The translations under genes and the position numbers were made by a program. Positions 45,572-56,399 of a stretch of DNA of 64,000 nucleotides are shown piece after piece. A model generated the notes under the pieces. The model made no database searches. It was not told where the DNA came from and saw only the letters and a list, made by a program, of their open reading frames with translations. How positions within the stretch are numbered: position 1 is the stretch's first letter; every line of letters begins with the position of its first letter. The stretch comes from Polytrichum commune (lineage: Eukaryota; Streptophyta; Polytrichopsida; Polytrichales; Polytrichaceae): contig OX485804.1 in NCBI GenBank assembly GCA_950295325.1, forward strand, positions 63,024,533-63,088,532, written 5' to 3'.

Positions 45572-46667
45572 GGCTAGGGTGAACCAACACCTACACTCGT
45601 ACCTTCGGGGGATGAAGGCCTCGCGGATGACACTGAAAACTTCATCCTTCTTTATGGGGAAGCTCGCTTGACTACAAATCCCATATTGAGTGCACTTCGC
45701 CTTCAAGGTCTAAAATCCAATATATATGTGCACTTCCAATTAGTAAATAAGCAATTCATTGGGATTTCATTCCGGAAGTGAAACCATCAATGAAGCATGT
45801 AATCAACTTGGAGGTCAAACAAAATTACAAAATCCTCATTAACATTGAGGTTATAATTTTTTTGACTTACCATTTGAAATTCTCTTTGTCATTCTAAAAT
45901 GACACTTAAATTTAGTGTGCTGATTTAGTATGTATATTTTATAATATTTTAATAACGCCACCTACTTTCACAAGTATTCATACACATTCAAACCAATTAA
46001 GTGTGATTTAATGTCATTAAGTCTAATTAATTCTGATGAATCCTATTTAAGCCCAAATAAATCAGAAAAGTGTGCTTACCAAATAAAGTAAGACTAATTA
46101 ATTATAATTTTTAATTACTGTAATTTAATTCAATTACTTCCAGTGATTAACTGAACCAATTCATTCCAGTAATTCATTTCAGCAATTAAATTAATTAATT
46201 AATTCCAGTAATTACATTTAATTAATTAATTAATTCCAGTAGTTTATTTATTTATTTATGAATACTTGTGAAAGTAGGCGGCGTTATTAAAATATTATAA
46301 AATATACATACTAAATCAGCACACTAAATTTAAGTGTCATTTTAGAATGACAAAGAGAATTTCAAATGGTAAGTCAAAAAAATTATAACCTCAATGTTAA
46401 TGAGGATTTTGTAATTTTATTTGACCTCCAAGTTGATTACATGCTTCATTGACGGTTTCACTTCCGGAATGAAATCCCAATGAATTGCTTATTTACTAAT
46501 TGGAAGTGCACATATATATTGGATTTTAGACCTTGAAGGCGAAGTGCACTCAATATGGGATTTGTAGTCAAGCGGGCTTCCCCATAAAGAAGGATGAAGT
46601 TTTCAGTGTCATCCGCGAGGCCTTCATCCCCCGAAGGTACGAGTGTAGGTGCTGGTTCACCCTAGCC
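45572..46667. mobile_element. Mutator-like/foldback element, 410-bp arms, 9-bp duplication
   Basis: Arms 45572-45981 and 46258-46667 are nearly identical inverted copies of equal length. They start GGCTAGGGTGAACCARCACC outside and end at ATGAATACTTGTGAAAGTAG inside. The spacer (45982-46257) is AT-rich with (AATT)n-type runs and no gene. GCAGATGAA stands at 45563-45571 and again at 46668-46676, a 9-bp target duplication typical of Mutator-like elements. No transposase is present, so it is non-autonomous. A frame at 46533-46790 begins in the right arm and crosses out into the target DNA, so it is a fusion by chance. Transcripts through it would form long double-stranded RNA. Confidence 0.9.
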
Positions 46668-46740
46668 GCAGATGAAGTGGTTGAGTTTGAAAAACAAGCA
46701 TTTGAGATTCAAGGCTCCAGGAAAATTACTGATCTGGAAG
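46668..46740 (+). repeat. target sequence of the Mutator-like element, filled copy
   Basis: GCAGATGAAGTGGTTGAGTT followed by TGAAAAACAAGC and TTCAAGGCTCCAGG is related to 48957-49015 (CAGATGAATCGGTTGAGTTT... TTCAAGACCTCAGG). In one frame both read DE(V/S)VEFEK, suggesting a gene-derived fragment; the second copy has a stop straight after. The preceding CAG resembles a splice acceptor in both. Confidence 0.7.
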
Positions 46741-46918
46741 GCGAGAAACTACACTACGTCACATGTTATTTAGTGTCATATGGTATTTAATGTCACAATG
46801 GTAACGTTTTGAATGACACTTCTTATGAATAAGCGAACAAATTTTGTTATGGATGGTGGATGAGTTCATCCATCGGCCAAAACCCTACCTCCTCTTCTCA
46901 GCAACTTGTGATGAAATG

Positions 46919-47136
46919 TTGTCATGGATGATTGAAATTCGGATGGAAAATCACTTGGTAAGTGATTGTAGTTGCAACACTGAAAATCTAAAATCTCCCA
47001 ATTTTTTTATAACAAGGAATGACAAATAATGTTGGGTTAACATGTAGTGTTGGTGACACTATACCATAATTGGTTTACAATTAGTCTTGAGCAAGACAAA
47101 TAGAATTGGTGACACTAAATATCATGTTTAGTGTAG
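46919..47136 (+). repeat. dispersed repeat, copy 2 (copy 1 at 14322-14523)
   Basis: See 14322-14523. This copy is not followed by the small foldback. Confidence 0.85.
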
Positions 47137-48651
47137 TAACTCAAGTTTTTGTAGAAGGTAGAGCATTAGATTGTTCGTAGTCAATAGAAATGTAATGAAG
47201 AAGGCATGAGAAACAATAAGGTTAGAATAAGGCCACTAGTACGCTAGTCCGAGAGGGATAAGAGTTATCCCATATTGTTTGTATGAACCAAGAACAAGAA
47301 GAAAAGCAATGAAAGGCAATGAGATCATCTCACTCCAAGTATTGTTCATATGCCTTTGTGTATGTGTTATTGCTTGTGCAATCTCATCTCTAGTCCTATT
47401 GAGTTCCAATAGTTTTAACCCATTGTGTAAGTTTTGGTTGTTTTGTGATAATCGATGAGTGTTATAAGATAGTCTAGTAGCTTCTTGCATTCTTGATTTT
47501 TCTTTGTCTTCTAAAATAATAAATAAATATGAAAGGTATAGTGACAAATGGAATGATTTATATATTAGCAAAGAACAAGCAAGCCTCAAGGCATCGGGAC
47601 CTAGACCATAGAGAGGGGGCAATTCTTTGGACAACACACGGTGGAACTAGACAACCCCAAGGATGGAGTGATTTCTAAATAGGATCAACTAAGCCAACAT
47701 ACGGCAGTGACTTGACATTGGTTGGCTTTCTACTTGATTTTGGAAGCTAAGCCGCGAGGTCTTATTTTGGGCACTTTCAACTCCACATGTGGTGTCGGTT
47801 GTTGGATTGGATTGGGAATCATTTCTTCCAATTGGCAATAATTGAGAATCATAAAGTTTTGAGTTTTGTGTTTCAAAATATGGGTGAAGGATGCAAAAGT
47901 TAAAGAGGTCAAAGTGAAGATAATCTATCCCTCTAAATGATCATAGAGGTCCCCCCAATGCTGCTCATAATTGAAATTGGAATGATCAAACTGTACTTGC
48001 AAGCCCAAATCATTCTCAAATGTCCCAGAAAAAACAAAGGGATGACTTCAAAAAATTCTTAGGTGCAATTCCATGATGGCATTTGGCATCCAATTGTACA
48101 AATGGGTGGGTTTTATACTATGAAAAGCCCTCCAACAAAACCTTACCATACATGTATCAAAGACTTAGATATCATAATGAAAACGTGCAAGATGGTCATT
48201 TTGAACATTCCCATGAGAAAATTTTCATGCCGTTTTGAAATGTTCGACAAAATGAATCAATGATGGAATGAACTTTGTTCAGATGAAACCTAGATTAGAT
48301 GAAACCATGTGAAGTTATCAAATACCTTTGCTTTGAAATTTGCCATTCATGGCAACTAATATGATATTGGGAGAGCATTGCTTTGCCTAAAGGTCACATC
48401 CACCCACACATGTGGATTACCATGTCGGTCATTTTAATTTGTCAATCCCAATGGTGGATGTTTTAAGCATATCGGCTTTAAAAATATTGGACTTGGAAAC
48501 ACTAGAAACTAGACCGGTGATGCCCAACATTCTCCCTGGACATTGGACAAGATGAGCTTGTAATTAAGAGCATGTATGGTTCAATATTGATTTCATGCAC
48601 CTCTCCTATCATGCAAATACCAATCCTTGCATGTCTTCCACACATGTTGAC
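47137..48651. other. intergenic DNA, no gene recognised
   Basis: A 133-codon minus-strand frame (47637-47236) is the longest. It has a hydrophobic stretch and no recognisable domain, and the context gives no promoter or splice support. Nothing else was seen. Confidence 0.4.
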
Positions 48652-48855
48652 TTACATGGGGTCATGATGCACATGAATGCCATGATAGGACCCATACATA
48701 CATGCATGCATGTATGCACATATATGAGGTGATGATGCACATGAATACCATGCTAGGACCCATACATGCATGCATGTATGCACATACATGGGTCATGGTG
48801 CACATGCATACCATGCTAGGACCCATACATGGATGTATGTATGCACATACATGAG
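48652..48855 (+). repeat. three tandem copies of a 63-72 bp unit
   Basis: Units contain ATGATGCACATGAATACCAT, GCTAGGACCCATACATGCAT and GCATGTATGCACATA in order, repeated three times. TGCATGCATG palindromes make each unit self-complementary. Confidence 0.9.
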
Positions 48856-48956
48856 GTGCTTTTCAACCTCCTCTCCATACATAATCGGAGGCACATTTCA
48901 CGCTCCTCTCCACGCCTTCTTGTCTCCCCCTTCCAATGCACGCCGAGAACCGGCTG

Positions 48957-49015
48957 CTACTTACAGATGAATCGGTTGAGTTTGAGAAATAACTTGTTGA
49001 GGTTCAAGACCTCAG
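48957..49015 (+). repeat. unfilled relative of the Mutator-like element target
   Basis: Same sequence family as 46668-46740 plus the left flank at about 45550-45571 (ACCGCTAGTTGCAGATGAA against ACCGGCTGCTACTTACAGATGAA), but without the insertion. It is about 235 bp before the start of the secreted-protein gene, so it may belong to that gene's upstream region. Confidence 0.65.
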
Positions 49016-49248
49016 GCATAACATGATTCAGCTGCTGCTATCAGCCATAACTCCATTCTATAATACCAGTGCACTGTTTCGGCCGGAATTCGCGAGTGCA
49101 GTGCTCTGTTGCAATTCTGAATAGAATCTGGATTATTCCCAAGCGTCCAGACTCAGCTGAGTGATGTTGTGGGAGAATTACTGATGGTTTTAGAGGAATT
49201 TATGGGCCATACCTCAAATTCAATACGTGGAGGATCAGTGGATTTTCC

Positions 49249-50629
49249 ATGGCGACTGCTCTCAACGCTGTGATTGTCACCACGGCTGCGCTCGTCCTCC
49301 TTTGTGCTTCTCAGGTGCTTTGTTCATCAATCTCTCTTTTTTCCCTTCTTGAGCAGACTTGAATGCATCTTTTACTTTCTTGATGATATGTTCTTGGGTC
49401 CTTTTCGTTGGATCATCCGCTGTGCATGGTATCCACCATACTTTGGTTGTCGTATGGAACGAAGTTAGGGACTCGTGAGCTCATCGATTTGTCTTCTGGA
49501 TGTTCAAAGGAAATGTTAGATGTATGTTAGTGTTTGTGGCAGTGTGCATAATCCCTATCCATGCGTGTGAATTAGTTTTCCATGGTGTTGTAATAATCTT
49601 CAGGAGGAGGCATTGGCGGTGGAGAAAGAGAGAGGACTTCTCATCACGCTGCCAAAGGGCTTGTCGGAAACAGAAGTGAAAGAGGTTGGCCAGTGTATGA
49701 TAGAGATTAACCCTGGCCTTGTCGTGAAGCCCCGACGCTGGAATGAGAAGAGACGACCTTTTGTCTATTTCACTGGTGCAACTAGCGGCTACACGATCAG
49801 GGTCGGAAGGGACGTCATTGATGTCGTACCCGACAAATCCATCCAGATCGCACCTGAGTTGGGGGTGGAGTGCCTCCGGCGACTTGCCGGGGAAGGGCAT
49901 TTTAAGAAAGCAATTGAGGCCAAGTTGAAGCCACAGAAAGAGGAAGACGCGAGCAACAACATCATCGACTCTTTACCAAGCCCTCGGTGCAACATGGGTG
50001 CAGCCAAACCCGAACCGTCACCAGATTCTCAGAAGACTGACCGCAAGCTGTTGGAGAACGAGTTAGGTAGAGTGCAGATTTGTCCTCCTCATGTAGGTTT
50101 TCCGTCACATTTTTGTAGCCACCCGGTGCAATTCGACACAGTTAATCCAATGCGAAGCCCTACTTCCTCTATGAGAGAAACTATTCTCGAGGGGCGCCGT
50201 CGTCATGACGTAGTTGTCAAACCCAATATCCAGGTGTTGTTGCCATCTCTTGACGCCTCAAATGGCCTCTGGGCGGCGGTCGAAAAACAGCTCGGCGTGG
50301 ACATCCCGCGAATGATTTGGGATGCCTTTCAGTTCATTCCGTGGTTCTTCATCGCCTACGACTACAATGCCTTCCTCCGCAGGGTGTGGAGGTCCTCAGA
50401 TTGGATGCCCACCATTTATATCCGCTTGGGCTGCCCACCCAAGTACGTCATCTTTGTCTTTTGGGGTGCATTCTTCGATCACCAGAACTTCGGCCGCACT
50501 GCACTTTACCATAGGTTGTTGTTCGGGTACATTTTACACATGCTTGCGGCCGAGAGGCCGATCGCTGCATATGAGAATGGGCGCCAACCGAGACGTCACC
50601 GTCGATTCCGCAGGAACATGCAAGAATAA
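49249..50629 (+). CDS. two-exon gene, signal-peptide protein of unknown family, 363 aa
   Basis: Exon 1 (49249-49314) encodes MATALNAVIVTTAALVLLCASQ, a classic signal peptide or signal anchor, and ends in CAG|GTGCTT. The intron is 289 bp (acceptor TCTTCAG). Exon 2 (49604-50629) continues in phase with EEALAVEKERGLLITLPKGL. The N-terminal half is compact and charged (VGQCMIEINPGLVVKPRRWN, FVYFTGATSGYTIRVGRDVI). A Pro/Ser-rich linker follows at about residues 145-200. The C-terminal half is aromatic and hydrophobic (RMIWDAFQFIPWFFIAYDYN, MPTIYIRLGCPPKYVIFVFW), possibly membrane-associated. It ends in RRHRRFRRNMQE. I do not recognise either half. Odd point: in the next frame the sequence stays open to 50726 (CKNKYTFESQLPPMIQSMAI) and looks at least as protein-like, so a late frameshift may have replaced the original C-terminus. 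The secretory route is inferred from the leader only. Confidence 0.68.
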
Positions 50630-50729
50630 GTACACCTTCGAGTCGCAACTGCCTCCAATGATCCAATCGATGGCAATCAATTTGTGTAAGGAGCTGCACA
50701 ATGATCTTGCCATTGCCGAGCCATAACCT

Positions 50730-53700
50730 TCAAGCTAATTTGTTCATGAAAATCTCAATGTTTCGAAGCTTGTTGTAATGTTATTGTTATCTACGTATGA
50801 GCACATTGTTTCGGCGTGTTTCCTGGCCTGCAGGATTCAAGCACCTCCAAGTTCGTCAATGCAGAAATCGACAGTCTCACATGCAGCTAGCATTTGTTCC
50901 GCTTCATAGAGTGCACAAAATCGGATTGTCCAGCTCTTTGGGTCGCCTAGAACGATTCTGTCACTCGCCTTGAAAGTGGATCCCACTCACACTGCTAGGA
51001 AAAACCGACTTCATCTAGTTCTCATAGTATGAGATAGTATATAAGAACCTATAGTCAATGACTCAATGCTCTGGGCGTGAGTGTGATTCACACTTCGTTG
51101 GACTGTATGTACACACTAAAGACTACTCTCTGTTTGATCTAGTATTTTGGCATTGACAACCAGGCTTGAACAGAAACATGTTTATATTTATACTTATTCC
51201 TTCAAAGTATCGGTGTCTCCCATTGAAGTAAAACTTGACATGTGTGCACATGAAATCAGGAAGAGTAGGTAAGTTGTTGTTGTTAGACAAGGAGAGTTTA
51301 GAAGTTGGTGTTCGCTTTCGAGACAAAGAGTTTGTAGAAGTTTGTGACCAAAAATTACAACTGTCATAATTTGCTCCATGCCCACAATATCCTTCCATGA
51401 TCAAGCTCTAGCCAGTGATCGAAAACGAAGATGCATGTAAACGTCCACTGAACCTGGGGATGCCTCTTTTGAGAAACACAATTACCTCTAACTTCAGCAC
51501 GAAATCAACTTCTAAATCCTAAAACAACTGCAGGTTGTCCTCAATCAGCAATGTGACAGAATCACAATGAAGTCAGGGCCGAAATGTGTCAACTATATCT
51601 CCGAGGCTAACACTTGCGGAATCCCTGCACAATGAACTATCTAAATTCTCCAAATCCACGAACCAAATTCTTCAATCGCAGTAGGTGACTTCAGAGTTAG
51701 AAATTCATAAATAGGTGGTGAGTTAGCGCTCTGGGATTGCCAATTTATTGTGTTCATAAAGCTTGATTGGATTTTGCGAACCTGCACTCGGCTTTTGCGT
51801 GTCCATTTTCGGAGTCACACCAAACCACATAGCACTTATAGATAGGTGTCCTAATAAGAAAAGTAAGAGATTAAGGGATGTCTATCCTATGGGATAATGG
51901 GATGTTCTATGTAAGATTCTAATCTACCATGTTGTTTTTGTTGAGGTTCTTAAAAGTCAAAAGTGTTGGAACCAAAAAATGGCCATATAGCCGCCCCCCA
52001 ATTTTGTGGACTATTGAGCCCAAAGTGGTTAACAAATTTTGAACATGTAGTTGAATCTTTTTTGAGCATCTGTATTGTTGAGTATCCGTTTGTATACGTA
52101 ACCACACACCACTCAAACATAAGTGACTAATTTAGGTATGTTATTGAACTAGGCACATTTGTCTGAAGTAGGTGTAATACGTTTACTCGTCTTAAACAAA
52201 TACATGTATTGAGTGGAGTGTCGCCATTAGATGTGGATTTAAGTGCAAACATCAAGAAGACTTGTGTTCAAAATATGTTGATCATTCTAGAGTCAATGTT
52301 CACCGTGATTAAGGCGGAGATTTATATGGGGTCAATATGATCATTTAATTACACCAAAATTCTCCACTTTGACAATGAATAGGATTTTCATACGATCTTT
52401 AAAAATTATGAGAAAAATGGTTATGTGCACAATTTGAAACTTCTAACCATCTCGCATAACGTGTGTGTTTCATATCTTTATATATATAGAGGAAGAAATC
52501 TTTGATCATAATAATAGATCATTGCTTTAACACATTGAGCCCTTAGAATCACAAGGTTCTTGAAGTTCATAAGCTGTGTCTCAATATCTAGAAAATAAGA
52601 TAGATGTATCATTGTTCACGATGGCCATCTACCTTCTTCCTAGATATTAAACATCACAAGACAAAAGAGAGAATACTTCAAAGCTACACATCCTTCTTCT
52701 ATTATGACACACAACCACCACTAACATCACCATCGGGGACCACATCTCTTTGGAATCATGTCTTCTTTGCCTTTATTATTGTCCCATTGTGAAACCCATT
52801 AGGACCAACAAATGCATGCATGTTGCTAGGATCTTAGCAAGAGTTGTGTACCTACTTTAGAGGCTTTTATCAATTCACACGTTACCAAGACATCGGGATG
52901 AACTTCTTCCTTTGTCCCTGACATCATACCAAATGGTTATGGGTTCAACGATAAGATTGGATTGATTTTAATACTAGATATGTTTGTGTATAGTGTACTA
53001 CATAAGGTGTGTACTTTCATCTTTCTTCTAATATGTAATACCATTCCATTTTTTTTAAAAAAAAGTTTTATTAGTTAATTAAATGAATCTCTCGATGTGC
53101 ACATGTTGGAGGTCTCGAAATGATTTTGAAGGTACCTTTGTGACATGGTAAATTTTGGAGATTTGTTTCTTACATCCAGTAAGAAAGGACAAATGCAATT
53201 GTTGTGTAGGCCCTTGTTGGTTTGGTATGTAGTTGAATGCATGGTATTGAAGAACTAGCTAGTACCCATGGATATTAGAATTGTAATGCCAGTCACATTT
53301 AGAAAATTAATATTTGGTGGGTACGTCAAGGTGAGAGAATCTTTGTATACCTGAGTTATTATTTGGGTCAATCCCATTCTAAATCCAAATCCAAACTTTG
53401 ATTGTGACACAACTTGAATATCCTGGATATTTTAGTATCTTGTGGTTTATGTATACATGTTCGTTGAAGCTTTTTTTTAAGGGGCTATTTTACTAATATT
53501 TTTCTTTTTCTAATACCCTATTTTTCCCCTTCCACTTCTACTTTGCCCCATTATTGTGCACCCTTTGGTAGTTTGAACTTAATTTTTTCCCATTTAAACT
53601 TAACCTCATGTTAATTCAAAAAATGCCTCTTTTGTGTTGTTCAAAATCACCTAAACCACTTGCAACTAGCATGATTGTATGGGAGGGTTTGAACTAGATG

Positions 53701-55199
53701 ACATGAGTAGCTAGGTACAAAATTCATTTACATTGTGTACGTCCCAAGGAATACCCTCTAGAAGGTTTGTATGAATATTCTAAACACAGTACATTATATG
53801 TAGTTCTAAAAAACTTAAAACATGACATGACTAGGTATTGTAGAATATTTATAATGTAGTTTATGAATGAAAATGATGCTACATTACATTGATTACTTTT
53901 CGAAAATTATTAAATGATTCAAAAAAATTTGGGCATCATTTCCAAAGTTAGAGGGAGATAAGATCCCCAACACTTGACACCCTAAACCCCTAAATCAACT
54001 GGTTGGGGAACAAGTACACTAGAAATTTAAAAATAATTAGCTTGTTGAGTTTGATCCAATGAATCTATCATTCACCTCATCTTGGTCGACCATAAGAACG
54101 CAATAATGAGACTTCAAATTCTAACTCCTTTGGTTCTTGGCAGATGATTCTTGGGATCTTAGGTCCGAAGGAACCAAATCTTGCCCATATTGTCAAAGAG
54201 GAGCATGCAACTTTGGACTGAAGTTGCAAATTGAAAGTAGAACCTCAAGAAGCTAGATGAAGCTACTAGATAATATTAATGATCGCACAATATATAAAAT
54301 ATTTCATTTGAATTAGTGTGAGACATTATAATTTGGAGTTATGTGCTTACGTAAGTGACACATTACATGTTCTACGTTGATACTTGTCCATTTTGCAAAA
54401 TCTTTGGTGATATGTCAAACAATACTCAAATATTTATTCACACTGCCTTGTATCAGATTACATAATGAGATCAATTGTTGACATGTATCATAACATTCAT
54501 GTTGTGAGGTTCTTCTTGTTTGGTTCCACCATGTAAACCTAATAGGGTTGTCCATCTTTCATTTTCTGATCCCGATGGCCTTGTCAGTATTTTGTCAACG
54601 AAATAAAGTTGTTGAATTTGTCTTCATAAATTAATTGAAAAAACATAAATTCATGTAAGTGTTATTAATCACACATACATACATTCATATCACACATTTA
54701 TATTGTGTAGCCTTGGGAAAGGAGGGGGGGGGGGCAACACATGTATCATAAGCATGGTTCATTGAAAAAATAAAGCTTTAACAATTTATAACTGTAAGTT
54801 CATAAAAAAACATAAAAGTGATTAAATGAGGATTTCAAATACATAGATGAGGTACAGTAAAATATGATAAGATACATTCTTGTTTAATAGAGTTTGAATT
54901 GAAAGTCTTATTAAATCTTAAGACTCATGCATTATGAATTTACTCATTCTTATGTTATTATTCATTGCCCATACAAAAATACAAAGCTCCACTACTTCAG
55001 ATATGATGATGCCATTTAATCCATCTTCTTGAGTTCTTTGCAACATGACCACACTCGTGATTGAAAGAACAAGGTTAATTTGTGAATGAAAAATGAGCAG
55101 AATAAACCCACAAAATCAGTTCCTTATCATAAAACACATGGTGCCGCGCCAGGAGTGCAGCAAAGACGGATGACTGTCTCGTCCCTTATAGAATAGAGG
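50730..55199. other. long AT-rich intergenic region, no gene recognised
   Basis: Frames at 51123-51404 (minus), 51919-52116 (minus) and 52604-52792 (plus) are short and show no domain. A G run lies near 54722-54735. No transposon ends or RNA genes were recognised. Confidence 0.5.
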
Positions 55200-56250
55200 C
55201 AACTTGTCAACTTAGGCTGTGGAATTACATGGGAGATGATTAGCTTGTCTGACATTCACATCCCAATCTCAGTCACTGTTGCCATGCACGATGTTGAATT
55301 CTCGTGCTGTCGAGATCATGATACCATGCAAATCCAACGGTCTCACTTCTGCATGAGGTGTGGCAGATTAGAGCCAACTTAGGCTGCAGAAATACAGGGG
55401 AAATAATTAGCTAGAGTTATATTCACATCCCAATCTCAGTCACTGTTGTCATGCACGATGTTGAATTCTTATCCTGTCGAGATCGTGATAGCATGCGAAT
55501 CCAACGGTCTCACTTCTGCATGTGGAGTGGCAGATTAGAGCCAACTTATCAACCTAGGCTGTGGAAATACAGGAGAAATAATTAGCTAGAGTTACATTCA
55601 CATCCCAATATCAGTCACTGTTGCCATGCACGATGTTGATTTCTCGTGCTGTCGAGATCGTGATAGCATGCGAATCCAACGGTCTCACTTCTGCATGAGG
55701 AGTGGCAGATTATAATTAGAGCCAACTTATCAACTTAGGCTGCAGAAATACAGCCTACAGGGGAGATAATTAGCTAGTCTTGCATTCACATCCCAATCTT
55801 AGTCACTGTTGCCATGCACGATGTTGAATGCTCGTGCTGTCAAGATCGTGATAGCATGCAAATCTAACGGTGTCACTTCTGCATGAGGAGTGGCAGATTA
55901 GGGCCAACTCATCAACTTAGGCTGCGGAAATACAGGGGAAATAATTAGCTAGAGTTATATTCACATCCCAAACTCAGTCACTGTTGTCATGCACGATGTT
56001 GAATGCTTGTGCTGTTGAGATTGTGATAGCATGTGAATCCAACGGTTTCACTTCTGCATGAGGAGTGGCAGATTAGGGCCAACTTATCAACTTAGGCTGC
56101 GGAAATACAGGGGAAATAATTAGCTAGTCTTACATTCCATCCCAATCTCAGTCACTGTTGCCATGCACGATGTTGAATGCTTGTGCTGTTGAGATCGTGA
56201 TAGCATGCGAATCCAACGGTCTCACTTCTGCATGAGTAGTGACAGATTGA
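55200..56250 (+). repeat. satellite-like array, six copies of about 175 bp
   Basis: Each unit holds AACTTAGGCTGCGGAAATAC, AATAATTAGCTAG, ACATCCCAATCTCAGTCACT, GCCATGCACGATGTTGAAT, GAGATCGTGATAGCATGCGA and CAACGGTCTCACTTCTGCAT. The last block recurs at about 55344, 55511, 55686, 55874, 56049 and 56223, giving periods of 167, 175, 188, 175 and 174 bp. Copies differ by point changes and small indels. The monomer length is close to the nucleosome repeat, as in many plant satellites. There is no coding frame. Confidence 0.93.
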
Positions 56251-56267
56251 AAAGGATAGTAGATGAC

Positions 56268-56399
56268 ATTACTCAGCGCTTAGTGGGCCCTTGGAATATA
56301 CTAGTCGGATGCTGGAGAAGTTGTGCAGGGGGGCTCAGATGTTAACTATGCTTCTAGAATCCGACTGTTATATTCAGAGGGTCCACATCGCTGAGTAAT
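56268..56399. repeat. 132-nt foldback, miRNA-precursor-like
   Basis: The left arm runs ATTACTCAGCGCTTAGTGGG, CCCTTGGAATATACTAGTCG, GATGCTGGAG. The right arm reversed runs ATTACTCAGCGATGTGGACC, CTCTGAATATAACAGTCGGA, TTCTAGAAG. The stem is about 50 bp with scattered mismatches and the loop about 35 nt. Size and pairing resemble a plant pre-miRNA; a very short MITE is the alternative. It follows the satellite array within 20 bp. Confidence 0.75.

Noticed and set aside
46533-46790. 85-codon plus-strand frame near the Mutator-like element
   Set aside because: It begins inside the right arm and runs across the target duplication into flanking DNA, so it cannot be an old gene, although its last part may preserve a host exon fragment.
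47236-47637. 133-codon minus-strand frame
   Set aside because: No domain, no splice or promoter support, and AT-rich DNA gives such frames by chance at this length.
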